Below, piece after piece: positions 43,346 to 52,700 of a DNA stretch of 64,000 nucleotides. The notes beneath the pieces were generated by a model. The model worked only from the letters and a program-made list of their open reading frames with translations. It ran no database searches and had not been told where the DNA came from. Position numbers and translations under genes: made by a program. This DNA comes from Streptomyces fodineus (GTDB lineage Bacteria; Actinomycetota; Actinomycetes; Streptomycetales; Streptomycetaceae): assembly GCF_001735805.1 (NCBI RefSeq), contig NZ_CP017248.1, positions 2,046,001 through 2,110,000 on the forward strand, read 5' to 3'. Numbering within the stretch: position 1 is the first letter of the stretch; the number at the start of each line of letters is the position of its first letter.

Positions 43346-45967
43346 GTGCAGGCGAAGGAGACGCTGTTCGCCGATCTCGTCCAGGGCAGGGCACAGCAGT
43401 TCCAGGTGCCGCTCTATCAGCGGACTTACTCCTGGACGGAGAAGCAGCTCAGACAGTTGTGGACCGACATCCTGGAGCAGGCCGAGCTGCTGGAGTCCGG
43501 GGAGAAGGCGAGCACACACTTCCTGGGGTCCGTGGTGCTCGCGCCGTCGCCGCAGAACGAAGCGACGTTCCCCCGCTGGCTCGTCGTCGACGGTCAGCAG
43601 CGGCTGACCACGCTGTCGCTCGCCCTGGCCGCGATCCGCGACCACATAGCGGACGGCGAGCCCGACGAGGCCGAGCGCATCGACGAGGAATACCTCATCA
43701 ACAAGCGCAAGAACGGCAGCGATCGCCTCCGGCTACTGCCGACCCAGGCTGACCGGGCGCAGTTCGCGGCATACGTTCGCGGGCCGCTCTCGGAGCAGGC
43801 CGCCGGCGGAGCCGTCGCCGCCGCCTACGGCTTCTTCCGCCGCAAGCTCGTCGAGGCCGCCGATCCGGCCGCCCCGCAGGACGTGCTCCGCATCGAGGAG
43901 GCCATCACCTCCCGGCTCACCTTGGTGGCGGTGACAGCCGAACGCGCGGACAACGTGCACCGCATCTTCGAGTCCCTCAACAACACCGGCCTCAAGCTGA
44001 GCCAGGCCGACCTGCTGCGCAACTACCTGTTCATGCGGCTGCCCACCCGCGGTGAGCACATCTACGAGACCTACTGGCTTCCGCTGCAGGACAGTCTGAG
44101 CAACGACGAGCTGGAACAGCTCATGTGGCTTCAGTTGGTGCTCGACGGGGACGACCGGGTTCGCCGCCAGGACCTGTACGCGGCTCAGCAGCAGCGCTTC
44201 GAGCGGGGTGAGGTCAGCGAGGCGGAGATCGAGGCGTACATCAAGGAGTTGTACCGGCGCGGCGCGCTCTTCCGTCGGCTGCTCCACCCCGAGAAGGAGG
44301 CGAACGAAGCGGTCCGCGCCCATCTGCACCGGCTGGACACCTGGCAGGCCCAGGTCACCTATCCCGCGCTGATGCTGCTACTCGACCGGCGTCAGCGCGG
44401 GGAGCTGGACTCTGCGGACACGGCCCGTGCGATGTCGTACATCGAGAGCTTCCTGGTGCGCCGGATGATGTGCCGGGTGCCGACGAACAACCTCAACAGG
44501 ATCTTCCAGGCGGTGCCCGGGCAGCTCCCGCTGGACGTGGCTGTCGCCGACGGGCTGCACCAGCTCCTCTCCGCAGAGAACCGCTTCTGGCCCGATGACG
44601 ACGAGCTGCGCGAGAAGGTCCGGACGGCGCCCTTCTACAAGTTCGGCCGCGGGCACCAGCGCAAGATGGTGCTCCAGCGGCTGGAGGAAAGCTACGAGCA
44701 TCCCGAACCGGTCGACTTCGCCACCGCGCAGCTCACCATCGAGCATGTCATGCCGCAGTCGCCGGGCGACGAGTGGCTCCGGATGCTGAGCGAGGACGTG
44801 GTCGACGGCGAGAGCGCGGAGGACCTGCACTCCCGGCTTCAGCACACGCTTGGGAACCTGACGCTCACCGCGGTCAACTCGGAGCTGTCCAATCACCCAT
44901 TCGAGCGCAAGCAGGGGCTGCTCCAGGGCAGCCATCTGGAGATGAACCGCCGCATCGCCACCACGGAGCGGTGGGGCGCGGACGAGATCCGCGCCCGTGC
45001 CGACGAACTCGCCGACCGCACGATCGCGCTGTGGCCGGCCCCGCTGCGCGGAGTCGGCCGAGCGGAGCGGAGCCGGGACTGGAACCTGGCGCACCAGGTG
45101 CTCGCCGCGCTCCCCCACGGCACCTGGACGTCGTACGGCGATCTCGCGGCCTTCATCGGCTCCGGCGCCCAGGCCGTGGGCAATCATCTGGCTAATACGC
45201 CAGGGGTGGCCAACGCGTACCGGGTGCTCACCTCCGAGGGCAAGGTCTCCGACGGCTTCCGCTGGGCGCCTCAGGACGCGGGAGGAGACGTCCGCGCCCG
45301 GCTGAGCGACGACGGCGTGCGCTTCACGGCCGGCGGGGCAGCCGATCCGGCGCAGCGCCTCTCCGCCGACGAGCTTGCGTCGCTGGTCAGCGAAGCCGAC
45401 GACCCGGCCGACAGCGAGGAGGACACAACGCAGAGCGCCCCGGAGAGCCAGGGTGAGGAGACGGACGCCGACTCGTTCTACCTGCAGCTCGTGGCGGAGA
45501 ACTCCCCCGAGAGGCGGTTCTTCCGTGAGCTCGCGGAGGACAATTCGCCGGGGACGGTGGAGGCGGTGCGCGGCCTCCTCGCACGCTGGGAAGAAATCGG
45601 CGGCACCGTATACCACCCCGGCGGCACGAAGGCCAGCGGCAGCGGTGCGATACTCACCCTGGAGGAGGCGGGCGCCCCAGACAGTGTGATCTCACCGATG
45701 GGCTTCACCCCTGGCTGCGGACTGGGCGGCACGGCCTATCTCGACTTCCAGTGGCTGGCGGTAACGGAGCCGTCCGCCCGCCCCGCCCTGCGTGCCGAAT
45801 TCCTCCGGCTTCTCAATGAACTTGAAGGTATCGACCTTCAGGAGAGAGAGCCGGGCCGGGGACCGGCCCCCAGCTTCCCGCTGTCCGTTCTGGAGAAGGA
45901 TCGCAACCGAGAGCTGCTCGTCGAGGCTCTGATGTGGGTCCGGGACCGCTGGGAAAGCCGGGACTGA
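43346..45967 (+). CDS. DUF262/DUF1524 (GmrSD-like) protein with alkyltransferase-like domain
   Basis: An 873-aa protein. The N-terminal DUF262 ParB-like NTPase has FQVPLYQRTYSWTEKQLRQL and the DGQQR motif at 82-86. DUF1524 follows as the HNH-type nuclease, with IEHVMPQ (465-471) and LGNLTLTAVNSELSNHPFERKQ containing the expected Asn. Residues about 575-660 resemble an MGMT/ATL DNA-binding domain (HGTWTSYGDLAAFIGSGAQA) but lack the reactive PCHR cysteine. A further C-terminal domain of about 170 residues is unrecognised. GmrSD enzymes cut phage DNA with modified bases; an ATL module could recognise an alkyl-like or bulky base. The GTG start has GAGGGGG upstream. Confidence 0.88.
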   Translation: MQAKETLFADLVQGRAQQFQVPLYQRTYSWTEKQLRQLWTDILEQAELLESGEKASTHFLGSVVLAPSPQNEATFPRWLVVDGQQRLTTLSLALAAIRDHIADGEPDEAERIDEEYLINKRKNGSDRLRLLPTQADRAQFAAYVRGPLSEQAAGGAVAAAYGFFRRKLVEAADPAAPQDVLRIEEAITSRLTLVAVTAERADNVHRIFESLNNTGLKLSQADLLRNYLFMRLPTRGEHIYETYWLPLQDSLSNDELEQLMWLQLVLDGDDRVRRQDLYAAQQQRFERGEVSEAEIEAYIKELYRRGALFRRLLHPEKEANEAVRAHLHRLDTWQAQVTYPALMLLLDRRQRGELDSADTARAMSYIESFLVRRMMCRVPTNNLNRIFQAVPGQLPLDVAVADGLHQLLSAENRFWPDDDELREKVRTAPFYKFGRGHQRKMVLQRLEESYEHPEPVDFATAQLTIEHVMPQSPGDEWLRMLSEDVVDGESAEDLHSRLQHTLGNLTLTAVNSELSNHPFERKQGLLQGSHLEMNRRIATTERWGADEIRARADELADRTIALWPAPLRGVGRAERSRDWNLAHQVLAALPHGTWTSYGDLAAFIGSGAQAVGNHLANTPGVANAYRVLTSEGKVSDGFRWAPQDAGGDVRARLSDDGVRFTAGGAADPAQRLSADELASLVSEADDPADSEEDTTQSAPESQGEETDADSFYLQLVAENSPERRFFRELAEDNSPGTVEAVRGLLARWEEIGGTVYHPGGTKASGSGAILTLEEAGAPDSVISPMGFTPGCGLGGTAYLDFQWLAVTEPSARPALRAEFLRLLNELEGIDLQEREPGRGPAPSFPLSVLEKDRNRELLVEALMWVRDRWESRD

Positions 45968-45984
45968 GTCGGGGACCCAGGGGT

Positions 45985-46239
45985 ACCAGTCGATCGTCAC
46001 GAGTCGAAGAGCGCCCCCTGGCGGTCCGCCCCTCGCCAAGGGGCGCCAGCGAGGACCAATCCCCTCACCTCGGTCGCGCCCGCCTCCCACAACAGGCAGG
46101 CAGCGGCCTGCATCTGCTGACCGGTGGTGAACAGGTCGTCGAACAGCAGGACGGTGCGGTCCTGTACGCGCCGCTCGATGCGGATGGCCTTGGCCTGGGC
46201 GGCGGACGCGAGGCGTTTGCCGCGTCGCGCCCGGTTGCC
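45985..46239 (-). pseudogene. Phosphoribosyltransferase C-terminal remnant
   Basis: About 84 codons directly follow the TGA of the preceding gene in the same frame. They read RRGKRLASAAQAKAIRIERR, then the PRPP-binding motif VLLFDDLFTTGQQMQAAACL and WEAGATEVRGLVLAGAPW. This is the core of a ComF-type phosphoribosyltransferase, but no start codon precedes the motif and about 120 N-terminal residues are absent. It is either a relic or would be made only by stop-codon readthrough of the upstream gene. Confidence 0.6.
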
Positions 46240-46788
46240 TCAGGGCGACGAGTCCTCGGCCGCCGGGCCGGCGGCCTCATCGTGCCGCAGAGCGGGCTGT
46301 TCCGGCCGTCCCCGGAAGGCGGCTCCCTTGGCTGTCCGCGATTCGACGCGTTCCACGATGCGGTCGATGACCCGTTGAGGATCCTTCCACTTCAGCGCCA
46401 GCCGGTCGTGGTCCATCCCGTGTTCGGAGACGATGTCCCGCAGTTGTTCGAGGCCGAGCTCGCCCAGGCTCGAGCGGAGTCCCGCCTCTCCGGTCTCGGC
46501 GAACACCGCGAACGGGTCGATCACTCCCGGAGCTCGCCGGCTACGCCTCGGGCGTTCGGCCGGCCTAGACGCGGTCTGCGCATCGGAAGGCGTCAGCGCC
46601 TTGGCCAGTGCTCGGGCGAAGCGTGTCGTGCGTGCGGCTTCGGACGCCACCACGCCGAGGACACGCGCGAGCGTCGCCGCGAGCTCCGGGTCGGAGGCGC
46701 CAAGCTTGGTCAGGGCTTCTTCGGCCTCCCGCACCTGGGCATTCAGGAGACCATTGTCCTCGGGCCGACTGTCGCTCTGCTCGGTCAC
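46240..46788 (-). CDS. Small partner of the ParA-like protein
   Basis: A 182-aa protein starting with GTG that overlaps the parA-like stop (GTGA). It is mainly helical: EAEEALTKLGASDPELAATL first, a basic patch SRPAERPRRSRRAPG, and a later domain with LRSSLGELGLEQLRDIVSEH and DPQRVIDRIVERVESRT. Its position and composition suit a ParB-like or ParA-activating partner, but no ParB helix-turn-helix or NTPase motif is seen. Confidence 0.65.
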   Translation of the reverse strand: MTEQSDSRPEDNGLLNAQVREAEEALTKLGASDPELAATLARVLGVVASEAARTTRFARALAKALTPSDAQTASRPAERPRRSRRAPGVIDPFAVFAETGEAGLRSSLGELGLEQLRDIVSEHGMDHDRLALKWKDPQRVIDRIVERVESRTAKGAAFRGRPEQPALRHDEAAGPAAEDSSP

Positions 46789-47855
46789 GCCTTCTCCTCG
46801 ACCAGTTCGATGAACTCCTGCGTCATGCCGCGGAAAGCGTCGAACCCGCCCTGGTAGCCGTACTTCTGCCGCAGGGTACCGCGACCGACGAACTCCGCCG
46901 AACCGGCGATGTCGTTCTTCTCGGGGATGAAGGTCGGCAGCACGGCGGGGAGCTTCTTGTCGCCCTGAAGTCGCCTGACGGTGTTCCAGTGGACCGTCGA
47001 ATTGGCCTTGTATTTCGTGATGACGATGCCGATCTCTTTGATGGTCTCCCCAAGGTCTTCCGCGAAGGCCCGCACACGCCGCTGGATCTGAGGGATTCCG
47101 TAGGTGGACAAGACATCAGGGATGGTCGGGATGATATATCCCTCGGAGATGCGCAGACCGTTCAGAGTGACGATTCCGAGGTTGGGAGGGCAGTCGACGA
47201 GCACGTAGTCGTAGTCATCGATGATCTTCCGGATCGCCTTGCGCAGGAGATCGGTGGGGTTGTTGGCGTGGAAACGCCCCCTGGGCATCGACGCCAGGCG
47301 ATCCTGGACGTCGATGAGGTCCAGCGAAGAAGGCAGGAGGTCCACCTTCGTCACCGCATCCACCGAAGAGACATTGCGCTGGAGCGTCTTCTCCAGGTCG
47401 AACTCCAGAGGCTCGTCCTCGGGCCGCAGTGCGTCCTTGAACAGGGTCGCCAGGGTGTATCCCTCGTCGTTGAGCTCCTCCCACTTCTCCTCCCCGATCA
47501 GGACCGTGGTCAGATTGGTCTGCGGGTCGAGATCGACCACCAGGACCCGCTTGCGGAACTCCGCGGACAGGAACTCCGCGAGTCCGGCCGTGGTGGTGGT
47601 CTTCCCGACACCGCCCTTCAGGTTGATGGTCGAGATGACATGGGCTTTGGGGGCCATGTGCTTCTTCCTCCGTCTGAGGTAGCGCTGAATCTGACTCGCC
47701 CGGAAAACCGGCCCGCTCCGCAGGTCCGCGACGGGAGCGGGGAAGTGTTTGTCACGGGCGCGCCAATTTGCTACGACCGTCCGACCGACCCCCGCCATCT
47801 CCGCCACTTCGAACAGTCCGACGAGTTGGTCATCCGCCTCGGGCATGCCTTCCAT
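46785..47855 (-). CDS. ParA-family ATPase with N-terminal helix-turn-helix
   Basis: About 356 aa. The N-terminal 55 residues form a MerR/AlpA-like DNA-binding helix-turn-helix (LFEVAEMAGVGRTVVANWRA and SQIQRYLRRRK). It closely resembles the N-terminus of the protein at 63641. The rest is a ParA ATPase with the deviant Walker A LKGGVGKTTTTAGLAEFL, the switch VVDLDPQTNLTTVLIG and VLVDCPPNLGIVTLNGL. The ATG at 47855 has GGGGAG 5 nt upstream. Two identical palindromes lie just upstream, so it probably represses itself. The flanks are not plasmid-like, so this is likely a chromosomal partition-type or defence ATPase. Confidence 0.85.
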   Translation of the reverse strand: MEGMPEADDQLVGLFEVAEMAGVGRTVVANWRARDKHFPAPVADLRSGPVFRASQIQRYLRRRKKHMAPKAHVISTINLKGGVGKTTTTAGLAEFLSAEFRKRVLVVDLDPQTNLTTVLIGEEKWEELNDEGYTLATLFKDALRPEDEPLEFDLEKTLQRNVSSVDAVTKVDLLPSSLDLIDVQDRLASMPRGRFHANNPTDLLRKAIRKIIDDYDYVLVDCPPNLGIVTLNGLRISEGYIIPTIPDVLSTYGIPQIQRRVRAFAEDLGETIKEIGIVITKYKANSTVHWNTVRRLQGDKKLPAVLPTFIPEKNDIAGSAEFVGRGTLRQKYGYQGGFDAFRGMTQEFIELVEEKA

Positions 47856-47865
47856 GACATCTCCC

Positions 47866-47912
47866 CGTGAACGGTCTTCACGATTACCTGTTAAGCGTGA
47901 AGGCCGTTCACG
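47866..47912. promoter_or_regulatory. Twin palindromic operators of the ParA-like operon
   Basis: CGTGAA-N5-TTCACG occurs twice, at 47866-47882 and 47896-47912, with centres 30 bp apart and thus on one helical face. The first ends 11 bp before the start codon. A single TTCACG half-site follows at 47957-47962. They are the likely binding sites of the HTH-ParA itself or of its partner. Confidence 0.75.
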
Positions 47913-47957
47913 ATCAGCGTCAATCCCCAACTCCTGCGGGTAGGTGCATAGTTGTGT

Positions 47958-48449
47958 TCACGCGCCCCCGTTGAGCGCTGGTGCACGCCGGCCGCACTCC
48001 GCCCAGACTGTCTTGCCGCCGGGATGGTGTGGCTCGCATCCCCAGGCATCGGCAAGCGAGGCGACGAGGAGCAGGCCGCGCCCCGACTCTCCGTCCCCAA
48101 CTCCGTCGCTGCCTCTGCCTGGTGCCGGTTCGGGCAGGCGGTCACCCCGGGCGTCCGTGACCTCGATGCGCAGGGTGCCGGCCGTGAGGGTCAGGGCGAG
48201 GCGGGCGTGGCGGCCCCGTACGCGGCCGTGCAGGGCGGCGTTCGCGGTGAGTTCCGCGATGAGGAGGGAGGCCGTGGCCGCGACCTCGTCGCCGGCCGTG
48301 ACCTCCGGACAGTCGCGCTGGTCGGCGAGCCAGCGCTCGGCTGCGCGGCGGGCGGTGTGGGCGCCGTGTCTGCTGGTGGGGAACGCGAGGCGGAAATGGT
48401 GGGTGGTGGCGGTCGGTTCACCGGTGACGGTGACGGTTTGCTGGATCAC
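47958..48449 (-). CDS. ATP-binding regulatory protein (HATPase_c)
   Basis: A 163-aa GHKL ATPase of the anti-sigma type. The N-box is LLIAELTANAALHG, G1 is VTDARGDRLP and G2 is SGRGLLLVASLADAWG. It is divergent from the helix-turn-helix/DUF5753 and DUF397 genes; this triad is very common in Streptomyces, where the ATPase and DUF397 protein tune the helix-turn-helix regulator. GTG start with a weak GGTGAG upstream. Confidence 0.82.
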   Translation of the reverse strand: MIQQTVTVTGEPTATTHHFRLAFPTSRHGAHTARRAAERWLADQRDCPEVTAGDEVAATASLLIAELTANAALHGRVRGRHARLALTLTAGTLRIEVTDARGDRLPEPAPGRGSDGVGDGESGRGLLLVASLADAWGCEPHHPGGKTVWAECGRRAPALNGGA

Positions 48450-48530
48450 CTCACCGAGAGTGACGGAGTGCTTCTACCGTGTGGAGGGTGTGGGGCGGTA
48501 CGGAGGGTGACTGTCCCGGTGTGGAGGGCG

Positions 48531-48569
48531 GGATGTCCGGGCGTACGGCCGTGACCTGGCCGGACGTCC
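48531..48569. promoter_or_regulatory. Imperfect inverted repeat in a divergent promoter region
   Basis: GGATGTCCGG (48531-48540) and CCGGACGTCC (48560-48569) pair with one mismatch across 19 bp. They lie between the divergent ATP-binding and helix-turn-helix genes, whose 163-bp gap also holds repeated GTGTGGAGG. This is a possible operator for the helix-turn-helix regulator. Confidence 0.4.
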
Positions 48570-48612
48570 GGCGGTTCGTCCCTGGTGCGATGGAAGTGGG
48601 CGGTGGTACGGG

Positions 48613-49488
48613 ATGGCGGCACAGGCGGGCGGTTCGGGGGTTCCCACCGGCGGTGAAGCGGACGGTACGGACGAGGTGGCTGACCTGTTTCGGGCGCTCG
48701 GGCGGCAGATCAAGGTCGCGCGGGTACGGGCCGGGATGAGCCAGAAGGAGCTGGGCGACCGGCTCGGGTACGGGGAGGAGACCATCTCGTCCGTTGAGCG
48801 GGGGCGGCGGACTCCTCAGCCCGAACTGCTGTTCGCGGTCGATGAGTTGTTGGAGTGCGGGGGGCTGCTGGCTTCGGCTGCGGAGGATGTGGAGCGGGCG
48901 CGGGCGCGGCGCAGAGTGCGGCATCCGGAGTGGTTCAGGGATTATGCGCGGCTGGAGCGGGACGCGGTTGAGATCAACTTCTACAACAACCATGACATTC
49001 CGGGCCTGTTCCAGACCGAGCGGCGGACCCGTGCCCTGTACGAGATGCGCAAGCCGCTGCTGGATGAGGAGACGATCGAGCACCGGGTGATCTCTCGGAT
49101 GGGCCGTCAGGAGATCCTTACCAGTTGGCCCCCGCCCATGATCAGCGCCGTCATCGAGGAGACGGTGTTGCGGCGCCCTCTTGGCGGGCAAGAAGTCCAC
49201 GGGGAGCAGCTGGAGCAGCTACTCAAACTCGGGCGACTGCGCAATGTGGAGCTGCAAGTGATGCCGACCGACCGCAGCGAGCACGCGGGGATGGGTGGTG
49301 CGTTCGTGCTCCTCACACCCAAGGGGAAAGCACAGTTGGGATACACCGAAGCGCAGAACTCCAGCCGGTTGATCACGGACCCGGAGGAAGTCCGTATCCT
49401 GGCCGCACGGTACGGCAGCATCAGGGGACAAGCACTCACCATGCGTGAGTCCCTATCCCTGATCGAAACCTTGCTGGGGGAACGATGA
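48613..49488 (+). CDS. XRE-family regulator with DUF5753
   Basis: A 291-aa protein. A flexible start is followed by a helix-turn-helix (about residues 25-80: QKELGDRLGYGEETISSVER) and the DUF5753 domain (YNNHDIPGLFQTERRTRALY and QVMPTDRSEHAGMGGAFVLL). It is the central member of the ATP-binding/helix-turn-helix/DUF397 triad and overlaps the DUF397 gene (ATGA). It regulates unknown targets, perhaps including the neighbouring defence genes. Confidence 0.88.
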   Translation: MAAQAGGSGVPTGGEADGTDEVADLFRALGRQIKVARVRAGMSQKELGDRLGYGEETISSVERGRRTPQPELLFAVDELLECGGLLASAAEDVERARARRRVRHPEWFRDYARLERDAVEINFYNNHDIPGLFQTERRTRALYEMRKPLLDEETIEHRVISRMGRQEILTSWPPPMISAVIEETVLRRPLGGQEVHGEQLEQLLKLGRLRNVELQVMPTDRSEHAGMGGAFVLLTPKGKAQLGYTEAQNSSRLITDPEEVRILAARYGSIRGQALTMRESLSLIETLLGER

Positions 49489-49688
49489 ACACTGCGGAAC
49501 CCGCGCGACTTGTCTGGTTCAAGAGCAGCTACAGCGGCAACGAGGGCGGCGAATGCCTGGAGGTCTCCGCCGACGGGACCGCCGTCCGCGTACGGGACTC
49601 CAAGGAGCGGGGCGCCGGTCCACAGCTTGCCTTCACGCAGGATGCGTGGGCTGAGTTCGTCGCGGACCTCGGGCGGGATGGGTTCTGA
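49485..49688 (+). CDS. DUF397 protein
   Basis: A 67-aa protein with the DUF397 signature WFKSSYSGNEGGECLEVS and VRDSKERGAGPQLAFTQDAW. Members are small partners of helix-turn-helix/DUF5753 regulators. Its start overlaps the regulator's stop. It is convergent with the methylase gene; a GGCCGCG-TGA-CGCGGCC hairpin at 49716-49732, inside the methylase 3' end, may terminate transcription. Confidence 0.9.
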   Translation: MNTAEPARLVWFKSSYSGNEGGECLEVSADGTAVRVRDSKERGAGPQLAFTQDAWAEFVADLGRDGF

Positions 49689-49712
49689 CCCACCCGCCCC
49701 AGGCTGCGGCGC

Positions 49713-52700
49713 TCAGGCCGCGTGACGCGGCCCCTTGCCCGGCGGCGGGTCCAGCACGGTTCGGTACTCGTCGCCAACCGCTCGCGCGTTCTCCATACGA
49801 TCGTAGATGTCGAGGATGAGGTCCTTGGTTCGGTAAGTCCCCAGTAGGGCCTCCTCCCGCTTTCTGACCGTGGGGAACGTGTCCATCACGTACTCCACGT
49901 CCGCGTGGCTGAGTCCGTACACATGGAACAGTGCCGCGTCCAGCTCCGCACGGAGAAGTTCGCGGCGTGCGCCGTCCCACCGGAAGGGGGCACCCTCGTC
50001 TCTGTGGTGCCTGGCGAAGGGAGCCATGTCTTGGGATGTGTACGAGAGTTCCAACGAGCGTGAGGTAATCCAGCTCATCGCGTTACCGCCGAGCAGGCCA
50101 TCCAACGCCGCGATTTCAATGCGTGTGGCGGCAGGGAGCTGGCGTAGCACGAAGTACTTCAGCGCGGTACCGGACAGCTTCTGCCTCGTCACGTAGTCGA
50201 AGACGAACGAGTTGAAGACCGAGAGAAGAACGGCAGCATCGTCGGGCGCGAAGGCCAGCAGGAACTTGTCCCCTACCCCGTAAGCGGGAAGCGCCGAACT
50301 GATCATGGTTCGGGTGTCGGTGGACCGAGCCACGTCACGCCACCCCAGAAGCCAGTTCTCGTACCACTTCTTGTCTGCCAGCCGCGTCTCCACCCCCGCC
50401 CACATGATCCGGTTCCCCTTCTTGTCCCGCTTGCCGGAGTCCACATCCTGCTCCGGCACCCAGTACCGGGGCAGCGGCGCGAAGTCGGGGTCGTCGTGCT
50501 GTTCCGGCGTCACGCGCGGGAGGGTGCCGACGTTGGCCTGGGCCTGAGTCTGGCCCTCGTACGTGCCGAGGCGGTGGTCGAAGTGGTGGAGCATCTTCGC
50601 CTCGTAGAGCGGGAGATAGCGGCGCGTCTTCCCCTCTTCATCGATGCGCGTGAAGACGTTGCCGGTCAACTGCCAGCCCTCGTCCACCAGTTCCTGCTTG
50701 CCCTTGAACAGGTGGGAGTCGGAGGCCATGTTGAACAGGCCTTGCCGGAAGGTCAGCCCCCACGGGTTGCTGCCGCCCCTGCCGTATTCGTCCGGCTCCT
50801 TGAGCAGAACCGGGACTCGGCTGTAGACGCCGAAGGTGATCTCCGCGTCGCGACGGGATTCGAACACCGGGAGGTTCCCGGTGTTCGGGTTGACCAGCAG
50901 GATCTCCTCCAGCGGCATGGTGAACCGGCGGGCAGGCAGGTCCTCCATGTACCAGGTCCCGAACGCGAAGGAAGCCTCCCGGACCTGCTCCTCCCGGCCA
51001 GTGACCGTGAGCAGACAGAAGCGCGTCGAATGGTGCACGTCCCGGCTCAGCACCCACGCCTCGTTCTTGAAGTCCAAGAACGACACCAGCCGCTTCGAGC
51101 GCACCAAGTCCGAGAAGAACGGTGCCGTCGTCGCGTCCGTGGCGATGCCCGTCTGCAGGACCAGTCCGAAGCGCCCTCGCGGCGCGATCCCGTGCGACGC
51201 CGCCTCCGCGAACAGCGGGTATGTGTTCAGCTTGCCGCGTGCGGCCAGCGGGAACCGGGCCGACCAGCGCGCGAGATGGGAAAAGCCGTCGGACAGCCGC
51301 TTGTCGGCGATGTACTCGGCGTACAGTTCCCGATCAGCCTCGTCCTCGCTCTCGGCGAGCCCGTCGATCAGGGCCTGACGTGCCGCCTGGTTCGGGGCGT
51401 TGGCGATCTTCGGAGCCACGGTGGCGAAGTACTCCTCGGTCTTGAACTCAAGGGTCTCCCACGGCGGATTCCCCAGCACACAACTGAACCCGCCCTTCCA
51501 CCCGGTCCGCTCGTCCACCCCCGGCGCCTTCGCATTCGCCGGAACCCGGAACACCTCCGGGAACTCCAGGTGCCAGTGGAAGAACCGGTACTCCTCCCGC
51601 AGCCGCACGACCTCCTCCACGGTGCCGTGCGGCAGGCTCGCGCCGCCGTCCTCGGAGTGCAGGGTGAGCAGGGACTTCGTGGTCAGCGAGGGCGGAGTCG
51701 CTGTCTTCGTCTTCTTCCAGACGAACGCCGCGCACCACGCGTCGGCCAGCTCCAGCGCCCGGATGTAGTCCGGGGACGTGGTCAGCTCGCGGTACGCCTT
51801 GGCCTGGTTCTGGACGTCCTCCAGCTCCTCCGAGTCCGTCCCGGTGATCGCCGAGACCGTCTCGCCGAACGCCGAGTTGGACTCGGCAAGCACTTCCTCC
51901 TCCGCGAACAGGGCGTCCTGGTTCGCCCCGTGGCGCAGTGCGATCTTCCACGCGGTCCGCTCCGCCGCGTTGCGCTTCTTCAGGTCGGTGACGTGCTTCG
52001 AATCGTCGCCCTCAAGCGGCTTGAACGCATCGTCGGGCAGGCCCTCGGCCAGCAGCTTCGGCGTGGTGCCCAGCAACCCGTTGCCGTGCTTGATGTGGGC
52101 GTCGAGGAAGGTGAGCGGGCGGCCCGGCCTCATCGCCTCGATCCACAACGACACCTTGGCCAGCTCCACGGCCATCTCATTGAGGTCGACGCCGTACACG
52201 CACCGGGAGATGACGTCGCGCAGCGCGTGCCGTACGTCCTCGGCGCTCGGCTCGGGGTCGTCCGTGCGGATCTCGGCGAGGCGGCGGGCGATGCGGCGGG
52301 CGGCGGCGACCAGGAAGTGGCCGGAGCCGCAGGCGGGGTCGCACACCGTCAGGGCGAGCAGTGCGTCCTCGCGTTCCTTCTGCGTCGTACCGGAGCGGAC
52401 GGCCTGGGCGATGACCGGGTCGAGGGTGGAGTCGAGGAGGCAGTCGATAAGCGGGGACGGGGTGTAGTAGGAGCCGGAGGTCTTGCGGTCGTTTCCGTCC
52501 AGCTTGGCCAGGACGTACTCGTTGCCCTCGCCGAGGCGCGGCTCCAGTTCGAGCAGGGACTCGTAGACCGAGCCGAGCTCGTCGGCGCCGAGGTGGCGGT
52601 AGTCGACCTTTCGGGGACGGCCGAGTTTGGCGTCGTACACCTCGGACAAGGCGCGTACGGCCTCGTACAGGGACTGGTTGGAAAGGCTGAGGCCGTCCAG

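Noticed and set aside
46240..47912. Plasmid replication or partition region with origin
   Set aside because: There is a ParA-like gene and operator palindromes, but no replication initiator, iterons or clear ParB.
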